Notes: generated from the letters alone by a model not told the origin. 64,000 nucleotides of DNA from Lentisphaeria bacterium (GCA_017462015.1 JAFTRX010000071.1:62001-126000); one strand, 5' to 3'; positions 33,220 to 42,554 are shown, counted from the first letter of the stretch. Program-made: numbers and translations.

Positions 33220-34038
33220 TTATCTGCCGGTCACACTGCCGCGATACCGCAAGTCGAAAATTTTCCAATCACTTCCGCTGCGGAGGATAGTTGTCTGCAG
33301 CACCGACAGTAAATAAAGGTAGTCGGTTTCGCTGTCAGCCGGAAAATAGACAATGCAATTTTTGAATCTGCGGTAACACAGGTAAACACACAATTCTCCG
33401 CGTCTTTTTAGAGATATTTGCTGGATGGCGATGTCCGGATAGTTGTTAAGAGCGTCCATTATCAGCTGCATCGCCGGTTTCAGCTGAGAACCATTTTGCA
33501 TATTGACCACCCGCGGCAACCGGATGTTGGAGATGCTCGCTTCCTGAGGTTTCATCAGGTTTCCGTTTTTATCGAGAATCGCTGACGGCAAACGCGAGTT
33601 GCCCAAATATAATCCCGCCCGGGGGATGCGCTCGGTGATTTTGAACTTCAATGTATCCGGAAGCACGATACGGACTTCCGCATTTTCGATACTGGAAATA
33701 TTCTGCAGTGTATCGCGCAACTTTTTTATGTCGATGGAAAAGAGGTTGGTTCCTTTGGTCAAATTCAAACGCTTGAGCAAAAGCTCCTCTTTTTTGTTCC
33801 AATATCCGGTGCTGTCGATTTCCAGATTATTGAAACGGAAACGGTCATTTTCAGTGTACAGAACTTTTGGCAGTTTGATTATTGCAACTGCCAGAAGCGC
33901 AACAAGAAGAACCACCGCTGCGGCGATGACCGACCACAACAGCTTTTTTCTGCCGGAATCAGATTTTGTCTTATCTCCGGCGCCGGTTCGTCCGGCATTT
34001 CCGCGGCGTATCTTTGTGCTGCTTTTTCCAGTTGCCAT
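33220..34038 (-). CDS. ftsQ: FtsQ/DivIB-type cell-division protein
   Basis: About 272 residues. A short basic cytoplasmic tail (KIRRGNAGRTGAGDKTKS) precedes one membrane segment (about 33-55). A POTRA-like domain follows with FNNLEIDSTGYWNKKEELLL and LRDTLQNISSIENAEVRIVLPDTLKFKITERIPRAGLYLGN, the pattern of FtsQ (V.LP.tl.i.v.Er.P.A). It is expected to link early and late divisome proteins in the periplasm. I chose ATG 34038; a TTG 11 codons earlier would overlap the hisF terminator. It stands apart from ftsA/ftsZ and murein genes; purD follows after 41 bp. Confidence 0.8.
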   Translation of the reverse strand: MATGKSSTKIRRGNAGRTGAGDKTKSDSGRKKLLWSVIAAAVVLLVALLAVAIIKLPKVLYTENDRFRFNNLEIDSTGYWNKKEELLLKRLNLTKGTNLFSIDIKKLRDTLQNISSIENAEVRIVLPDTLKFKITERIPRAGLYLGNSRLPSAILDKNGNLMKPQEASISNIRLPRVVNMQNGSQLKPAMQLIMDALNNYPDIAIQQISLKRRGELCVYLCYRRFKNCIVYFPADSETDYLYLLSVLQTTILRSGSDWKIFDLRYRGSVTGR

Positions 34039-34071
34039 TGTACACTGTTTCCCAAACAAAAATAAAGACAA

Positions 34072-34105
34072 AACGACGTTCCAGATTTATTTCCGGAACG
34101 TCGTT
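34072..34105 (-). terminator. Intrinsic terminator after hisF
   Basis: AACGACGTTCC (34072-34082) and GGAACGTCGTT (34095-34105) form an 11-bp stem. On the minus strand it is followed by TTGTCTTTATTTTT. The ftsQ gene begins 34 bp further on. Confidence 0.8.
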
Positions 34106-34131
34106 AAAACGGGCAACAACATTCCGTTGTC

Positions 34132-34893
34132 TTAATATATATCAAATCCGCGACGCTTCAACTCCGCTTTCAATTCCGGAATCTCAATCATCTTGAAGTG
34201 GAACACCGATGCCGCCAGCAATATTTCAGCTCCGGCTTCTGCCGCTTCCACGAAGTGTTCCATTTTTCCGGCGCCGCCGGATGCCACGATTTTCGCAGAA
34301 CATGCCTGCGCCATCGCTCGGATGACCGGCAGATCATAACCGGTTTTCGCGCCGTCACCGGCTTTGCTGGTGGGCAGAATAACCTTCACGCCGAAATCGT
34401 CGACCTTCTTGGCAAAATCGACCGCATCAGCGCCGGTCGCAGTTCTGCCACCGTCAATGTAAACCTCGTATCCGGAGGGCATAGCCGGGTTGATGTCGAG
34501 GTCAATAGCAACCGTAACGGCATCGACACCAAATTCACTGATAAGCTCTTTGATAAGCTCCGGACGGCGGAACGCCGCACTGCTGGTGGAAACTTTATTG
34601 GCACCGGCGGCAAGCACCTGCCGGGCTGATTCCAAATCACGGATGCCGCCACCGACCGTAAACGGAATGGTGCAGACATCAGCGACCTTGCGGACAACTT
34701 CAGTAAGCGTATCGCGTTTTTCCACGGTTGCTGTAATATCCAGCAACGCCAGTTCGTCGGCGCTGGCGGCGCAGTACGCTTTCGCGCACTCCACCGGGTC
34801 TCCGGCATCGGCGATGTCAACAAAGTGAACCCCTTTGACCACCCGTCCCGCCTGCATATCAAGGCAGGGCATAATCGAAATTTTACCGGGCAT
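34132..34893 (-). CDS. hisF: HisF-type (imidazole glycerol phosphate synthase cyclase subunit) protein
   Basis: 253-residue (beta/alpha)8 barrel. IMPCLDMQAGRVVKGVHF holds the catalytic Asp near residue 12. VGGGIRDLESARQVLAAGANKVS lies near 82, and VAIDLDIN near 130 holds the second catalytic Asp. VASGGAGKMEHFVEAAEAGAEILLAASVFHF near 220 is canonical. The loop normally reading TSxDRDGTKxGYD is PTSKAGDGAKTGYD here, with changes in the phosphate-binding region. It is not beside hisH or other his genes. Histidine synthesis is the default role; HisF-like proteins also serve amidotransferase reactions in surface-sugar synthesis, so some doubt remains. GGAGAG precedes the start. Confidence 0.85.
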   Translation of the reverse strand: MPGKISIMPCLDMQAGRVVKGVHFVDIADAGDPVECAKAYCAASADELALLDITATVEKRDTLTEVVRKVADVCTIPFTVGGGIRDLESARQVLAAGANKVSTSSAAFRRPELIKELISEFGVDAVTVAIDLDINPAMPSGYEVYIDGGRTATGADAVDFAKKVDDFGVKVILPTSKAGDGAKTGYDLPVIRAMAQACSAKIVASGGAGKMEHFVEAAEAGAEILLAASVFHFKMIEIPELKAELKRRGFDIY

Positions 34894-34927
34894 GATAGTT
34901 ATCTCTCCTTAAATAAATAATGTTATT

Positions 34928-36088
34928 TCAACGGGGCATGCGATCCGGCTCTTCATTGGCGAGCTTCTGGAGCCACTCCACGTTGGGGAAGTAATCTTTG
35001 TAGAAAGAACGGATGAGGATTTCCAGTCCCTTGGCGCCATATTCCCAATCAAGCACCTTGTCGCCCAAAACTTTGCGGACATTGCTCTGATCGAAGACGA
35101 TGTCGCTGCTGAAGTAGGGGAACAAGTCGCCGACAAAGCGTGACATGAGTTCGGCGTTCTGATTTTCAGAACCTTTTTCCAAACCGACGGTAACGTCATC
35201 CAGGCGCAGAACTTTGCAGATGGTGTGTTCGATCTGCTTGGTCGTGACCGGACTGTCACCGGTGATGTGGTAAGCGGTGTTGGTCACCGGCTTCTGGAAC
35301 AGAGCGGTGATCGCTTCCTGAACATAGTCGATGGGGACAAAGTAGACGTGTTCAGAGGGAACGGTGGCAAAGTTGATGCCCATGGGAACCCATTCCGCAG
35401 GATCAATGCCGCGTTTGGCGCACTGATGGCTCTTGATTTTTCCGAGAAATTCCAGAATACGGTAGAAGGCAAGCGGCTTGCGGATACGACCGTCGGAACG
35501 GCGTCCGGTGACGATAGCGGGACGATAGACCGAGAACGGAATTCCGGAATTACGAACCAGAAATTCAGCTTTGAACTTACTCTCTTCATAGGGATTGTTG
35601 AATCCGCTGTCGATGGGATTGTCTTCGATGGCGGTTCCCTGAAGCTTACCGGCGATATAGGCGGTTCCGACATAGTGGAACTCTTTAACGTTGAGCAATT
35701 TTGCCAAAGCAACCATATTTTCGGTTCCGTGGTAGTTGATCCGGAACACTTTGCCGGTGGGGTCTTTGCCCAAATTCACGTCGGCGGCACAATGGAAGAC
35801 GATGTTGACACCGGCCATTGCGGCATCTTTTGCCAGTTCCTCAGGAACAATGGAGGTAACGTCGCCTTCGACAACACTGACTTTGCTCAAAATGCGGTCT
35901 GCATCCTGAGGAAATCCGTCAAATGCACATTCGTCACGGATAATCGAGTCCACGCGTTCTGCGGCACTTTTTCCGCCGCCGGAACGAACCAGACACACCA
36001 CTTCGTAATCATCACGCTCACGGAGCAAAGCCGCAACAAATGCACTGCCGACCAAACCGGTCACACCGGTTACCAGAATTTTGTTCAT
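34928..36088 (-). CDS. Extended SDR of the thioester-reductase/male-sterility-like type (NAD_binding_4)
   Basis: 386 residues. The N-terminal VTGVTGLVGSAFVAALL (TGxxGxxG) binds NAD(P). VVEGDVTSIVPEEL, VFHCAADVNLG, FHYVGTAYIAGK and NPYEESKFKAEFLV (catalytic Tyr-x3-Lys near 168-172) follow, then FSVYRPAIVTGRRSDG. This pattern fits carboxylate or thioester reductase-like and acyl-CoA reductase-like SDRs rather than simple sugar epimerases. The substrate is unknown. There is no membrane segment. It is preceded by a strong promoter and an unusually long (about 155-base) structured leader. Codon use is C-rich, suggesting high expression. Confidence 0.82.
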   Translation of the reverse strand: MNKILVTGVTGLVGSAFVAALLRERDDYEVVCLVRSGGGKSAAERVDSIIRDECAFDGFPQDADRILSKVSVVEGDVTSIVPEELAKDAAMAGVNIVFHCAADVNLGKDPTGKVFRINYHGTENMVALAKLLNVKEFHYVGTAYIAGKLQGTAIEDNPIDSGFNNPYEESKFKAEFLVRNSGIPFSVYRPAIVTGRRSDGRIRKPLAFYRILEFLGKIKSHQCAKRGIDPAEWVPMGINFATVPSEHVYFVPIDYVQEAITALFQKPVTNTAYHITGDSPVTTKQIEHTICKVLRLDDVTVGLEKGSENQNAELMSRFVGDLFPYFSSDIVFDQSNVRKVLGDKVLDWEYGAKGLEILIRSFYKDYFPNVEWLQKLANEEPDRMPR

Positions 36089-36467
36089 ATTGTATACCTG
36101 TTAATAATTTCTTTTTACATGGCGGTTGAATGTTCCCCGTTACGGAATGTCTGCCGCCAACTTCGCAACCCCGGAGGCAATGCTCTGCATGTGTCAGCGC
36201 ACTGCTGCATCTTTTTTCCCGGTTGCCGTAAAAATAAAACAAACTGCTATACTATACACTAAACATTCACTTTTATCAAGCGTTTTTTTGAAAAAAAAGT
36301 TAAAATATCTCCTTTTTGTCCGGCTGGGTGCAGTGGAGATTGCGGTGATACAGTGTTAAAAAATAACATGAAAATTTTCCCGGAGAACTTGTATTTGTCC
36401 GGGTTCAATATTATCTTTTAACAATGTCATTGTCAATAACCGAATATTTTATTTAGAGAGGTGTTTT
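36089..36467. other. 379-bp divergent intergenic region with a structured minus-strand leader
   Basis: No gene is visible. On the minus strand the SDR promoter (36251-36279) is followed by a GC-richer leader. It holds a nested hairpin: TGGCGG near 36150-36155 pairs with CCGCCA ending at 36122, inside which TTCC/GGAA pair. The plus-strand half (36290-36460) is AT-rich; I see only a small CCCGG/CCGGG hairpin near 36380-36404 and no clear promoter for the glycosidase-like gene. Confidence 0.5.
36251..36279 (-). promoter_or_regulatory. Promoter for the SDR gene
   Basis: On the minus strand TTGATA (36274-36279), 17-bp spacer, TATAGT (36251-36256). Confidence 0.68.
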
Positions 36468-38423
36468 ATGAGTGAGTACAAATTCTTCAACGTCGTCCCG
36501 TATTATCCCGGTCACGAGGAGGAGACTGCGCAGGATTTGATCGAACTTTACCAGCGTACCGGAATTGACCGCATCCTGTACAGCTTGTCTTTCCACCCGG
36601 AAGGCAGAAATGCTATGGAAAAAGCGGAACGTCTGGTGGCAAGCTACCGCAAACTCCGCGACGCTCTTGCCAAAGAACCGGCGATCCGGTGCGGCGTACT
36701 TATCCAGAGTATCCTCGGTCATGTCATCGGTTCCAAACTCGACAGCGAACAGTGGACACGAGTCATCACCCACGAAGGTGTGATCGAAGGAAAAAATACC
36801 CGTTTCTGCTCGCTGGATGCGGGTTTTACCAACTATATCCGCTCCGTCGGAGCTATGGTTGCCAAAGAGAAACCGTTCTTCATTCTCGGTGACGACGATA
36901 TCCGTTCCTGGTCGTCAGGTGTGGAGTGTTTCTGCGAACTCCACACTGCGGAATACAACCGCCGTCACGGAACAACTTTCACTCCGGAAGAGTATCGCAA
37001 AGCGGTTTGCGAGTCTCCGGCAGACAGTGAACTCTATAAAAACTTTGATCAGCTCCGTCAGGACACCGTCAACCGGGTCGCGGCTCTTCTCCGTGAAGGC
37101 ATTGACTCTGTCGATCCATCCATCCCCGGCGGAAGCTGTATGCCTGGTGGAGAATATTTCTTCAATCAGGACACTTCCCGCGCGCTCGGCGCCAAAGATC
37201 AAACCGACTCTGTGATGCGTATTTGCAATGCGTTGTATGTCGAACAGTCTCCGCGCGATTTCGCCGCCAACGTGTTCAAGAGTCAGGCTTACCGGAAATA
37301 TCATTCCGGTGTCACCACCGTGCTGGATGAAAGTGATACCTTTCCCCATTCGCTCTTCAGTAAATCCGCCATCAGTTTCCACGCCAAAGAGTGTTCGGCG
37401 ATCTTCAATGGTCTCAACGGTGCCAAACTCTGGTTCGTGAACTGCCGCCGCCCCGGCATTGTGGTCAGCCGGAAGTACACTGAAATTCTGGAAAAGTACC
37501 GCAACTTCTACCCCGCTTTGTCTGCCGCTGTTGCCGACAGCGAGACCTGCGGTGTCCGTATTCCCATCCATACCGACAAGGGTAACTGGCACGCGATCAC
37601 CAACCGGACTCCGAATATCACTCCCGGCTCATCCTGGGCTGAATTTCTGGGGATTTTCGGCATTCCGTTCTCTGCGGAAAAAGATTACACCCTTGATGGG
37701 ATTTACGCCATCAGAGGCAGTGAATTCGTCTCCCGCAAGAGCGATGAGGAGCTGCTCACTTTGCTCAAAGGAAAACTGCTGGTCGATGGCGATGCCGCCA
37801 AGGCTCTGACGGAACGCGGTTTTGCCAAATACCTCGGTGTGGAAGCTGTTGCGGCAACGCATCCGTTCAGCGGCGAGCGTTATATCGACGGTGATCCCAT
37901 CTACTGCCGCACCTGGGTGGATGCGCCGCAGCTGGTTCCGTGCAGTGACGACCTTGAAGTGCTGACCCAGATGTACTACACCCCTTACATGTACGCTCCC
38001 AATTCCAAAATCGTCTGCCCCGGCGCTGTCATCTTCAGCAATGAACTCGGCGGCAGGATCTGTACCACCGTCTTCCGGACTACCGATGAATTCACCCCGC
38101 GCGGCGGAGAACCCCGCAAGAACTGGCTGATCTATCTGCTGGAAGCTATGGAAAACGGCGGCGCATCCGGAACCATCATCACCGATCAGCCGGCACTTTC
38201 CATCACCCGGAAGATGAGTGACAACTCCACGCTGGTCATGATTTGCAATCTGGGCTTTGATGCTCTGGATGATATTGTGATCAAGTACAAAAATGCCTCC
38301 ATGGTCACTGTTCTTTCTGCGGATGGAGTCTGGGAAAAGGTTCCGTTCGCCGCAAGCGGCAGCACGGTTTCCATCCCCCGGGCTGTTGCCTGCTACGAGA
38401 CTGTTGTAATCAAAATCAAATAA
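36468..38423 (+). CDS. Putative glycosidase-like protein (cytoplasmic paralogue of a tandem pair)
   Basis: 651 residues without a signal peptide. I cannot name the family. It aligns along its whole length with the next gene. Shared blocks are FNVVPYYPG/FNIIPCRIG at the start, FFILGDDDIRS at 137-147, SVDPSIPGG at 214-222, ESPRDF-like near 260, VLDESDTFP at 285-293, SKSAISFHAKECSAIFNGL near 298 and LPGAV...N.LGG near 520. Alternating strands and helices with acidic residues at strand ends suggest a TIM-barrel hydrolase of clan GH-A type, with a C-terminal beta domain. The Asp of GDDD and the Glu of DES are candidate catalytic residues. This is inference. AGAGAGGTG precedes the start. C-rich codons suggest high expression. 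Confidence 0.75.
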   Translation: MSEYKFFNVVPYYPGHEEETAQDLIELYQRTGIDRILYSLSFHPEGRNAMEKAERLVASYRKLRDALAKEPAIRCGVLIQSILGHVIGSKLDSEQWTRVITHEGVIEGKNTRFCSLDAGFTNYIRSVGAMVAKEKPFFILGDDDIRSWSSGVECFCELHTAEYNRRHGTTFTPEEYRKAVCESPADSELYKNFDQLRQDTVNRVAALLREGIDSVDPSIPGGSCMPGGEYFFNQDTSRALGAKDQTDSVMRICNALYVEQSPRDFAANVFKSQAYRKYHSGVTTVLDESDTFPHSLFSKSAISFHAKECSAIFNGLNGAKLWFVNCRRPGIVVSRKYTEILEKYRNFYPALSAAVADSETCGVRIPIHTDKGNWHAITNRTPNITPGSSWAEFLGIFGIPFSAEKDYTLDGIYAIRGSEFVSRKSDEELLTLLKGKLLVDGDAAKALTERGFAKYLGVEAVAATHPFSGERYIDGDPIYCRTWVDAPQLVPCSDDLEVLTQMYYTPYMYAPNSKIVCPGAVIFSNELGGRICTTVFRTTDEFTPRGGEPRKNWLIYLLEAMENGGASGTIITDQPALSITRKMSDNSTLVMICNLGFDALDDIVIKYKNASMVTVLSADGVWEKVPFAASGSTVSIPRAVACYETVVIKIK

Positions 38424-38452
38424 CCAGATATATATAAGGAGTTGTATTATAA

Positions 38453-40495
38453 ATGAAAAAAATGTTGTTTATGTTGTGTGCATTTGCGGCAGTTGCCGCG
38501 TTGGCTGCACCTCAGAAATATGATGCACGCTACGATTACCTCACCAAAAAATTCAATATGTTCAATATCATTCCCTGCCGGATCGGTGCGGAAGAAGAAA
38601 CCGTTAAAGACATTATTGAATTTTATCAGCGAACCGGTATCGACACGGTTTTGTACAGTATGCCTCTGCATCCGCAAAACAGCACGCCTTACAAACGGTT
38701 GGACGACGTGCTTGCCAGTTATCGCAAAGTCAAAGCCGGTCTTGCCGGATATCCGATCAAGTTCGGCGCCCTGATCCAGGCTATCCTCGGTCACGTCACC
38801 AATCCGACGGTGGTTATTGATGGTTGGACCAGAACTTATACTTCCCGCCAGAAGGCCGCCCGTTTCTGCGCGTTGAACCCCAACTTTGCCAAGTATATTC
38901 GGACAGTCGGTGCGCGGGTCGCGGCGGAAAAGCCGTTCTTCATCCTCGGTGATGACGATATCCGTTCCAACAATGGCGGCAGAGAGTGTTTCTGCGCGCT
39001 GCATGTTGCAGAGTACAACCGCCGGTTCAAGGGGAACTTCAAAACTCCGGAAGAGTACCGCAGTGCGGTCGTCAATGCCAAAAATACCGATCAGGTCTAT
39101 CTCAATTACGAGATCCTGCGTAAAGAAGGTGTTGCCAATGTCGGTAAGTTTTTGCGTGAAGGTATCAACTCTGTCGATCCTTCCATCCCCGGCGGAACCT
39201 GCTGTCCCGGCGGTGAATATTATCACTATTTCGACCTCACCCGCGAGATGGCGGCAAAAAATCAGCCGCACATGATGCGTATGTGCAATGCTCATTACGT
39301 TGAAGAGTCCCCCCGCGACTTCCCCTATAATGTACTCAAAACTCAGATTTACCGCAAGCACTTCAGCTCCATCCCCTCTCTCTTCGACGAAAGCGATACC
39401 TTCCCGCAGGCTCTGCACAGCAAATCTGCTATGAGTCTGCACGCCAAAGTTTCCTCTGCCATTTTCAACGGCTTGAGGGGAACCAAGCTCTGGTATGTGA
39501 ATTGTCACAAGCCCGGCGACTTTGTGGTAAGCCGCAAATATACTGATATTCTTGCCAAACATGCAAAATTTTATCCGGCGCTCTTTGAAGCAGTGCAGGG
39601 CAGTCGTGACGGCGGGGTTTTTATTCCCGGGTTCAAGAGCGAGCATCTGTTCCACTCCACCAATTTTTCGACCCCTATCATTCCTCCGGAAGTGCAGAAC
39701 TGGGCGTGGTTCATGGGTATCTACGGTATTCCGTTCTACGGAGAAGTCCACTTCAACAAGCTGGGAGTCTATGCGTTGCGCGGTGCGTATGCCGTTGGAC
39801 GGTTGACTGATGCACAGTTGAAAGATATGTTCAAAAACAAAGTTCTCGTAGACGGCGCCGCTGCTGTCGAGTTGTGCAAGCGCGGTTTCAGTAAATATCT
39901 GGGAATCGAAACGCGCACGCCGGATTGCTTCTACCGCAGTGAAGTTTATCCTGACACCAAACAGAACATTTACTGCCGCAGCTGGAAAGGTGCTCCGGAG
40001 CTGGTCATAAAGTCCCCAAATGCCAAAGTTCTGACCCTTATCAATGCGATCAGCTATGCGGTAAAAGGCGACCGCAACCGGGTCCTTCCCGGAGCGGTGC
40101 TTTGTGAAAATTCCCTCGGCGGCAAAGTGTTGACCGTTGCTTTCTGCAGTGAAGAACACTTTTCTCTCCGTGCCGGTACTCCCCGACAGAATTGGTTGAA
40201 CTATCTGCTGGACAACCTTGATTCGGAAGTTACCCAGGGGGCAGTTATGAACGATCAGCCGGTAATGGCGGTCAAACGTTTTGCCAAAGATGGTTCCAAA
40301 CTGCTGATGATCGTCAATCTGGGATATGATCCGCTTGATTCTGTCACCCTCAAGCTGAACAAGGTGGCAAAAATAGAATCTTTGAACGAACAGGGGGAAT
40401 GGGTCCCGGTCAAATTCAAACGTGCATGTGCAAAAAACGTGGTTGCCGATATTGCCATGCCATGCTACAAAGTCGTCATTTTGCGGGTAAAGTAA
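38453..40495 (+). CDS. Putative glycosidase-like protein (exported paralogue of a tandem pair)
   Basis: 680 residues with a clear N-terminal signal peptide (MKKMLFMLCAFAAVAALAA, cleavage probably after the last Ala). The mature protein is a full-length paralogue of the preceding gene: same blocks LGDDDIRSNNGG, SVDPSIPGG, ESPRDFPYNV, LFDESDTFPQALHSKSAMSLHAK, LPGAVLCENSLGGKVL and the C-terminal MIVNLGYDPLDSVTLK. It should act in the periplasm or outside on the same kind of glycan bond. A family assignment is not possible from sequence reading. AAGGAG precedes the start; it is 29 bp behind the first paralogue and 1 bp ahead of the lyase gene, so all three form one operon. Confidence 0.78.
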   Translation: MKKMLFMLCAFAAVAALAAPQKYDARYDYLTKKFNMFNIIPCRIGAEEETVKDIIEFYQRTGIDTVLYSMPLHPQNSTPYKRLDDVLASYRKVKAGLAGYPIKFGALIQAILGHVTNPTVVIDGWTRTYTSRQKAARFCALNPNFAKYIRTVGARVAAEKPFFILGDDDIRSNNGGRECFCALHVAEYNRRFKGNFKTPEEYRSAVVNAKNTDQVYLNYEILRKEGVANVGKFLREGINSVDPSIPGGTCCPGGEYYHYFDLTREMAAKNQPHMMRMCNAHYVEESPRDFPYNVLKTQIYRKHFSSIPSLFDESDTFPQALHSKSAMSLHAKVSSAIFNGLRGTKLWYVNCHKPGDFVVSRKYTDILAKHAKFYPALFEAVQGSRDGGVFIPGFKSEHLFHSTNFSTPIIPPEVQNWAWFMGIYGIPFYGEVHFNKLGVYALRGAYAVGRLTDAQLKDMFKNKVLVDGAAAVELCKRGFSKYLGIETRTPDCFYRSEVYPDTKQNIYCRSWKGAPELVIKSPNAKVLTLINAISYAVKGDRNRVLPGAVLCENSLGGKVLTVAFCSEEHFSLRAGTPRQNWLNYLLDNLDSEVTQGAVMNDQPVMAVKRFAKDGSKLLMIVNLGYDPLDSVTLKLNKVAKIESLNEQGEWVPVKFKRACAKNVVADIAMPCYKVVILRVK

Positions 40496-40496
40496 G

Positions 40497-42554
40497 ATGA
40501 ATAAAGTTATCAAAGCAGGGTTGAGTATTATGTGTGCTGTTACAATGACTAATGCCGGTATGGCTGATGAAAAAAGTTCCGCCAAGCGGAATGAATTGAT
40601 ACAGTTGCTGTTCAAGCAGATCGACGGAGAAAAAATCGGTGCGGATTATCAGGATGCCTGCCGCAAAAAGGATGAAAGCGGCATGATCCGGGCGCTCGCA
40701 GCGTATTATCGCAACCGTCCGGAGTCGATTTATCTGATAACGAAATTCAAAAACAAGAGTTATTCAGTTGAAACCGCTGAACGGGCACTCAATAATGATT
40801 TTACTGTCATCAATATTCCCTGGAAATTTGAAAGCGGCGTAAACTGGATATTCAATCCGACATGGAAAAAAAAGCCGGTAAACAACGAATGGCTCTGGCA
40901 GCTCGGAAGAATGTATTTCTGGCACGACATGATGCACTGTTACCGGAACAGCGGTTCGGAGCGTTACGCAAAAGTGTTTGAAGAGCAGCTTTTGTCGTGG
41001 ATTTATCAGGCGGACAAAAAAACGGCGCTTTCAGGCCCAAACAGTCACAATACCTGGCGCACTATCGAAGCCGGTATCCGGCTGCTCTATGCGTGGCCGG
41101 CGGCGTTTGAAGTGTTCCGCAAGTCGCCCGGCGTCAGTGACGAAGCACTTTGCCTGATGCTTGGTTCCATGTATGAGCAGGCGGAGTTTCTGCGGCACAA
41201 CCACAAGAAACGAAGCAACTGGCTGTTGATGGAGATGGCGGGAGTGTACACCTTTGCCTCCCAATTTCCGGAGTTCAATGATGCACAGAAATTCCGGCTC
41301 TATTCCGCAAAAGTTTTCAGCAAGGCGTTTTGCGGACAGATGATGCCCGATGGCATGCATGATGAGTTGTCGCCGGATTATCACTGGGTGAGCTTGACAT
41401 GTGCCAAAAATTTTATCGATCAGGCGCAACAGCTCAACCGGATGAGTGAACTTCCCAAGGAGCTTCCGGCGGCGTTTGAAGCTGGTTTCGATGCCTTTAT
41501 CGCATTGGCAACACCGGGACTTACCGCGCCGCGAACCAATGATTGTTATACATTTGATTTGTCAAGAGTCATGACCACGGCGCTGGAGAACTACCCGGAT
41601 AAAGAACTGTTCAAATGGGTTGCCTCCCACCGCAAGGAGGGGAAAGCTCCGGACGACAAACCTACCGCCTCCCGTTTTCTGCCCTATGCCGGTTTTATCG
41701 CCATGCGCTCCGGCTGGGATAAGGATGCACTGTACTGCTGTTTCGATGTCGGCCCGCTGGGCATGGGACATTGGCATTGGGATAAACTCAACATCAATAT
41801 CTATAAAGGTAAAGAGGAGTTGATTTACGATGACGGCGGCGGACAATATGAGTTCAGCGTGTACCGTTGGTACGGGCGCTCTTCCGCCGACCACAACACA
41901 GTGCTGGTCGATGGACTTATCCAGATGCGCAACCTGCCCAAAAAGGTGAAGCGTCCGATCGATGCAAAGTTTGTCAGCAATGAAGTGTTCGATTATGCCA
42001 AAAGCAGTTACACCGACACCTTCGGGCTGATGAAGTTTGATGGCACTGACGGCGATGTTATACCGCTGTCCAAGCCGGCAACTCATACCCGGGAAATCCG
42101 TTTCTGCAAACCGGAATTTTTCTGTGTCGTCGATAATCTGCGCACGGCAGACGGAAAAGCTCATGATTACGAACTGCGTTTTCACTTGAACACGCTGAAG
42201 ACCCGCAAGGTGCGCCAATACCCCGGCGCGGTACTCTCTGATTATCCCGGCAACGAGTACGATATCCTCATTGTGCCGCTGTTCCCTGAAAAAATTGAAA
42301 CGACCACCGCCTCCGGACGGAACAAACCGTTGATGGCAGGCTGGTTCATCGGGCGCAATGATATGGCACGGCACAAGGCGACCACGGTGATGATGCTGGC
42401 AAAACAGCAGAAAAATTTCCGTTTTGCCACGCTGCTTATCCCGGTGCGCAAGGGAGATAAATTGCCGGAGATCAAGTCTGCCGGACGGAATAAATTTAAG
42501 GTAGCGGTCAACGGAAAGCTCTTTGAACTTGATTTGACAAAACTCAATCAGTGA
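40497..42554 (+). CDS. Heparinase II/III-type polysaccharide lyase
   Basis: 685 residues. The first ~24 form a signal peptide (KAGLSIMCAVTMTNAGMA). Residues about 60-380 are an alpha/alpha-toroid with SHNTWRTIEAGIRLLYAW, NWLLMEMAGVYTFASQFPE and MMPDGMHDELSPDYHWVSL, typical of the heparinase/alginate-lyase fold. Residues about 400-685 are the Hepar_II_III beta-sandwich with YAGFIAMRSGWDKDALYCCF, GMGHWHWDKLNINIY, YEFSVYRWYGRSSADHNTVLVDG and the late blocks. The conserved Asn, His and Tyr in these blocks are the usual lyase residues. It should cleave a uronate-containing polysaccharide by beta-elimination. The 1-bp gap to the preceding gene indicates translational coupling. Confidence 0.88.
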   Translation: MNKVIKAGLSIMCAVTMTNAGMADEKSSAKRNELIQLLFKQIDGEKIGADYQDACRKKDESGMIRALAAYYRNRPESIYLITKFKNKSYSVETAERALNNDFTVINIPWKFESGVNWIFNPTWKKKPVNNEWLWQLGRMYFWHDMMHCYRNSGSERYAKVFEEQLLSWIYQADKKTALSGPNSHNTWRTIEAGIRLLYAWPAAFEVFRKSPGVSDEALCLMLGSMYEQAEFLRHNHKKRSNWLLMEMAGVYTFASQFPEFNDAQKFRLYSAKVFSKAFCGQMMPDGMHDELSPDYHWVSLTCAKNFIDQAQQLNRMSELPKELPAAFEAGFDAFIALATPGLTAPRTNDCYTFDLSRVMTTALENYPDKELFKWVASHRKEGKAPDDKPTASRFLPYAGFIAMRSGWDKDALYCCFDVGPLGMGHWHWDKLNINIYKGKEELIYDDGGGQYEFSVYRWYGRSSADHNTVLVDGLIQMRNLPKKVKRPIDAKFVSNEVFDYAKSSYTDTFGLMKFDGTDGDVIPLSKPATHTREIRFCKPEFFCVVDNLRTADGKAHDYELRFHLNTLKTRKVRQYPGAVLSDYPGNEYDILIVPLFPEKIETTTASGRNKPLMAGWFIGRNDMARHKATTVMMLAKQQKNFRFATLLIPVRKGDKLPEIKSAGRNKFKVAVNGKLFELDLTKLNQ

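Noticed and set aside
36089-36250. Known riboswitch (c-di-GMP GEMM, SAM, fluoride, ZTP) in the SDR leader
   Set aside because: Short fragments such as GCCTCCGG recall GEMM, but the required conserved core and pairing order are missing; reported only as a structured leader.
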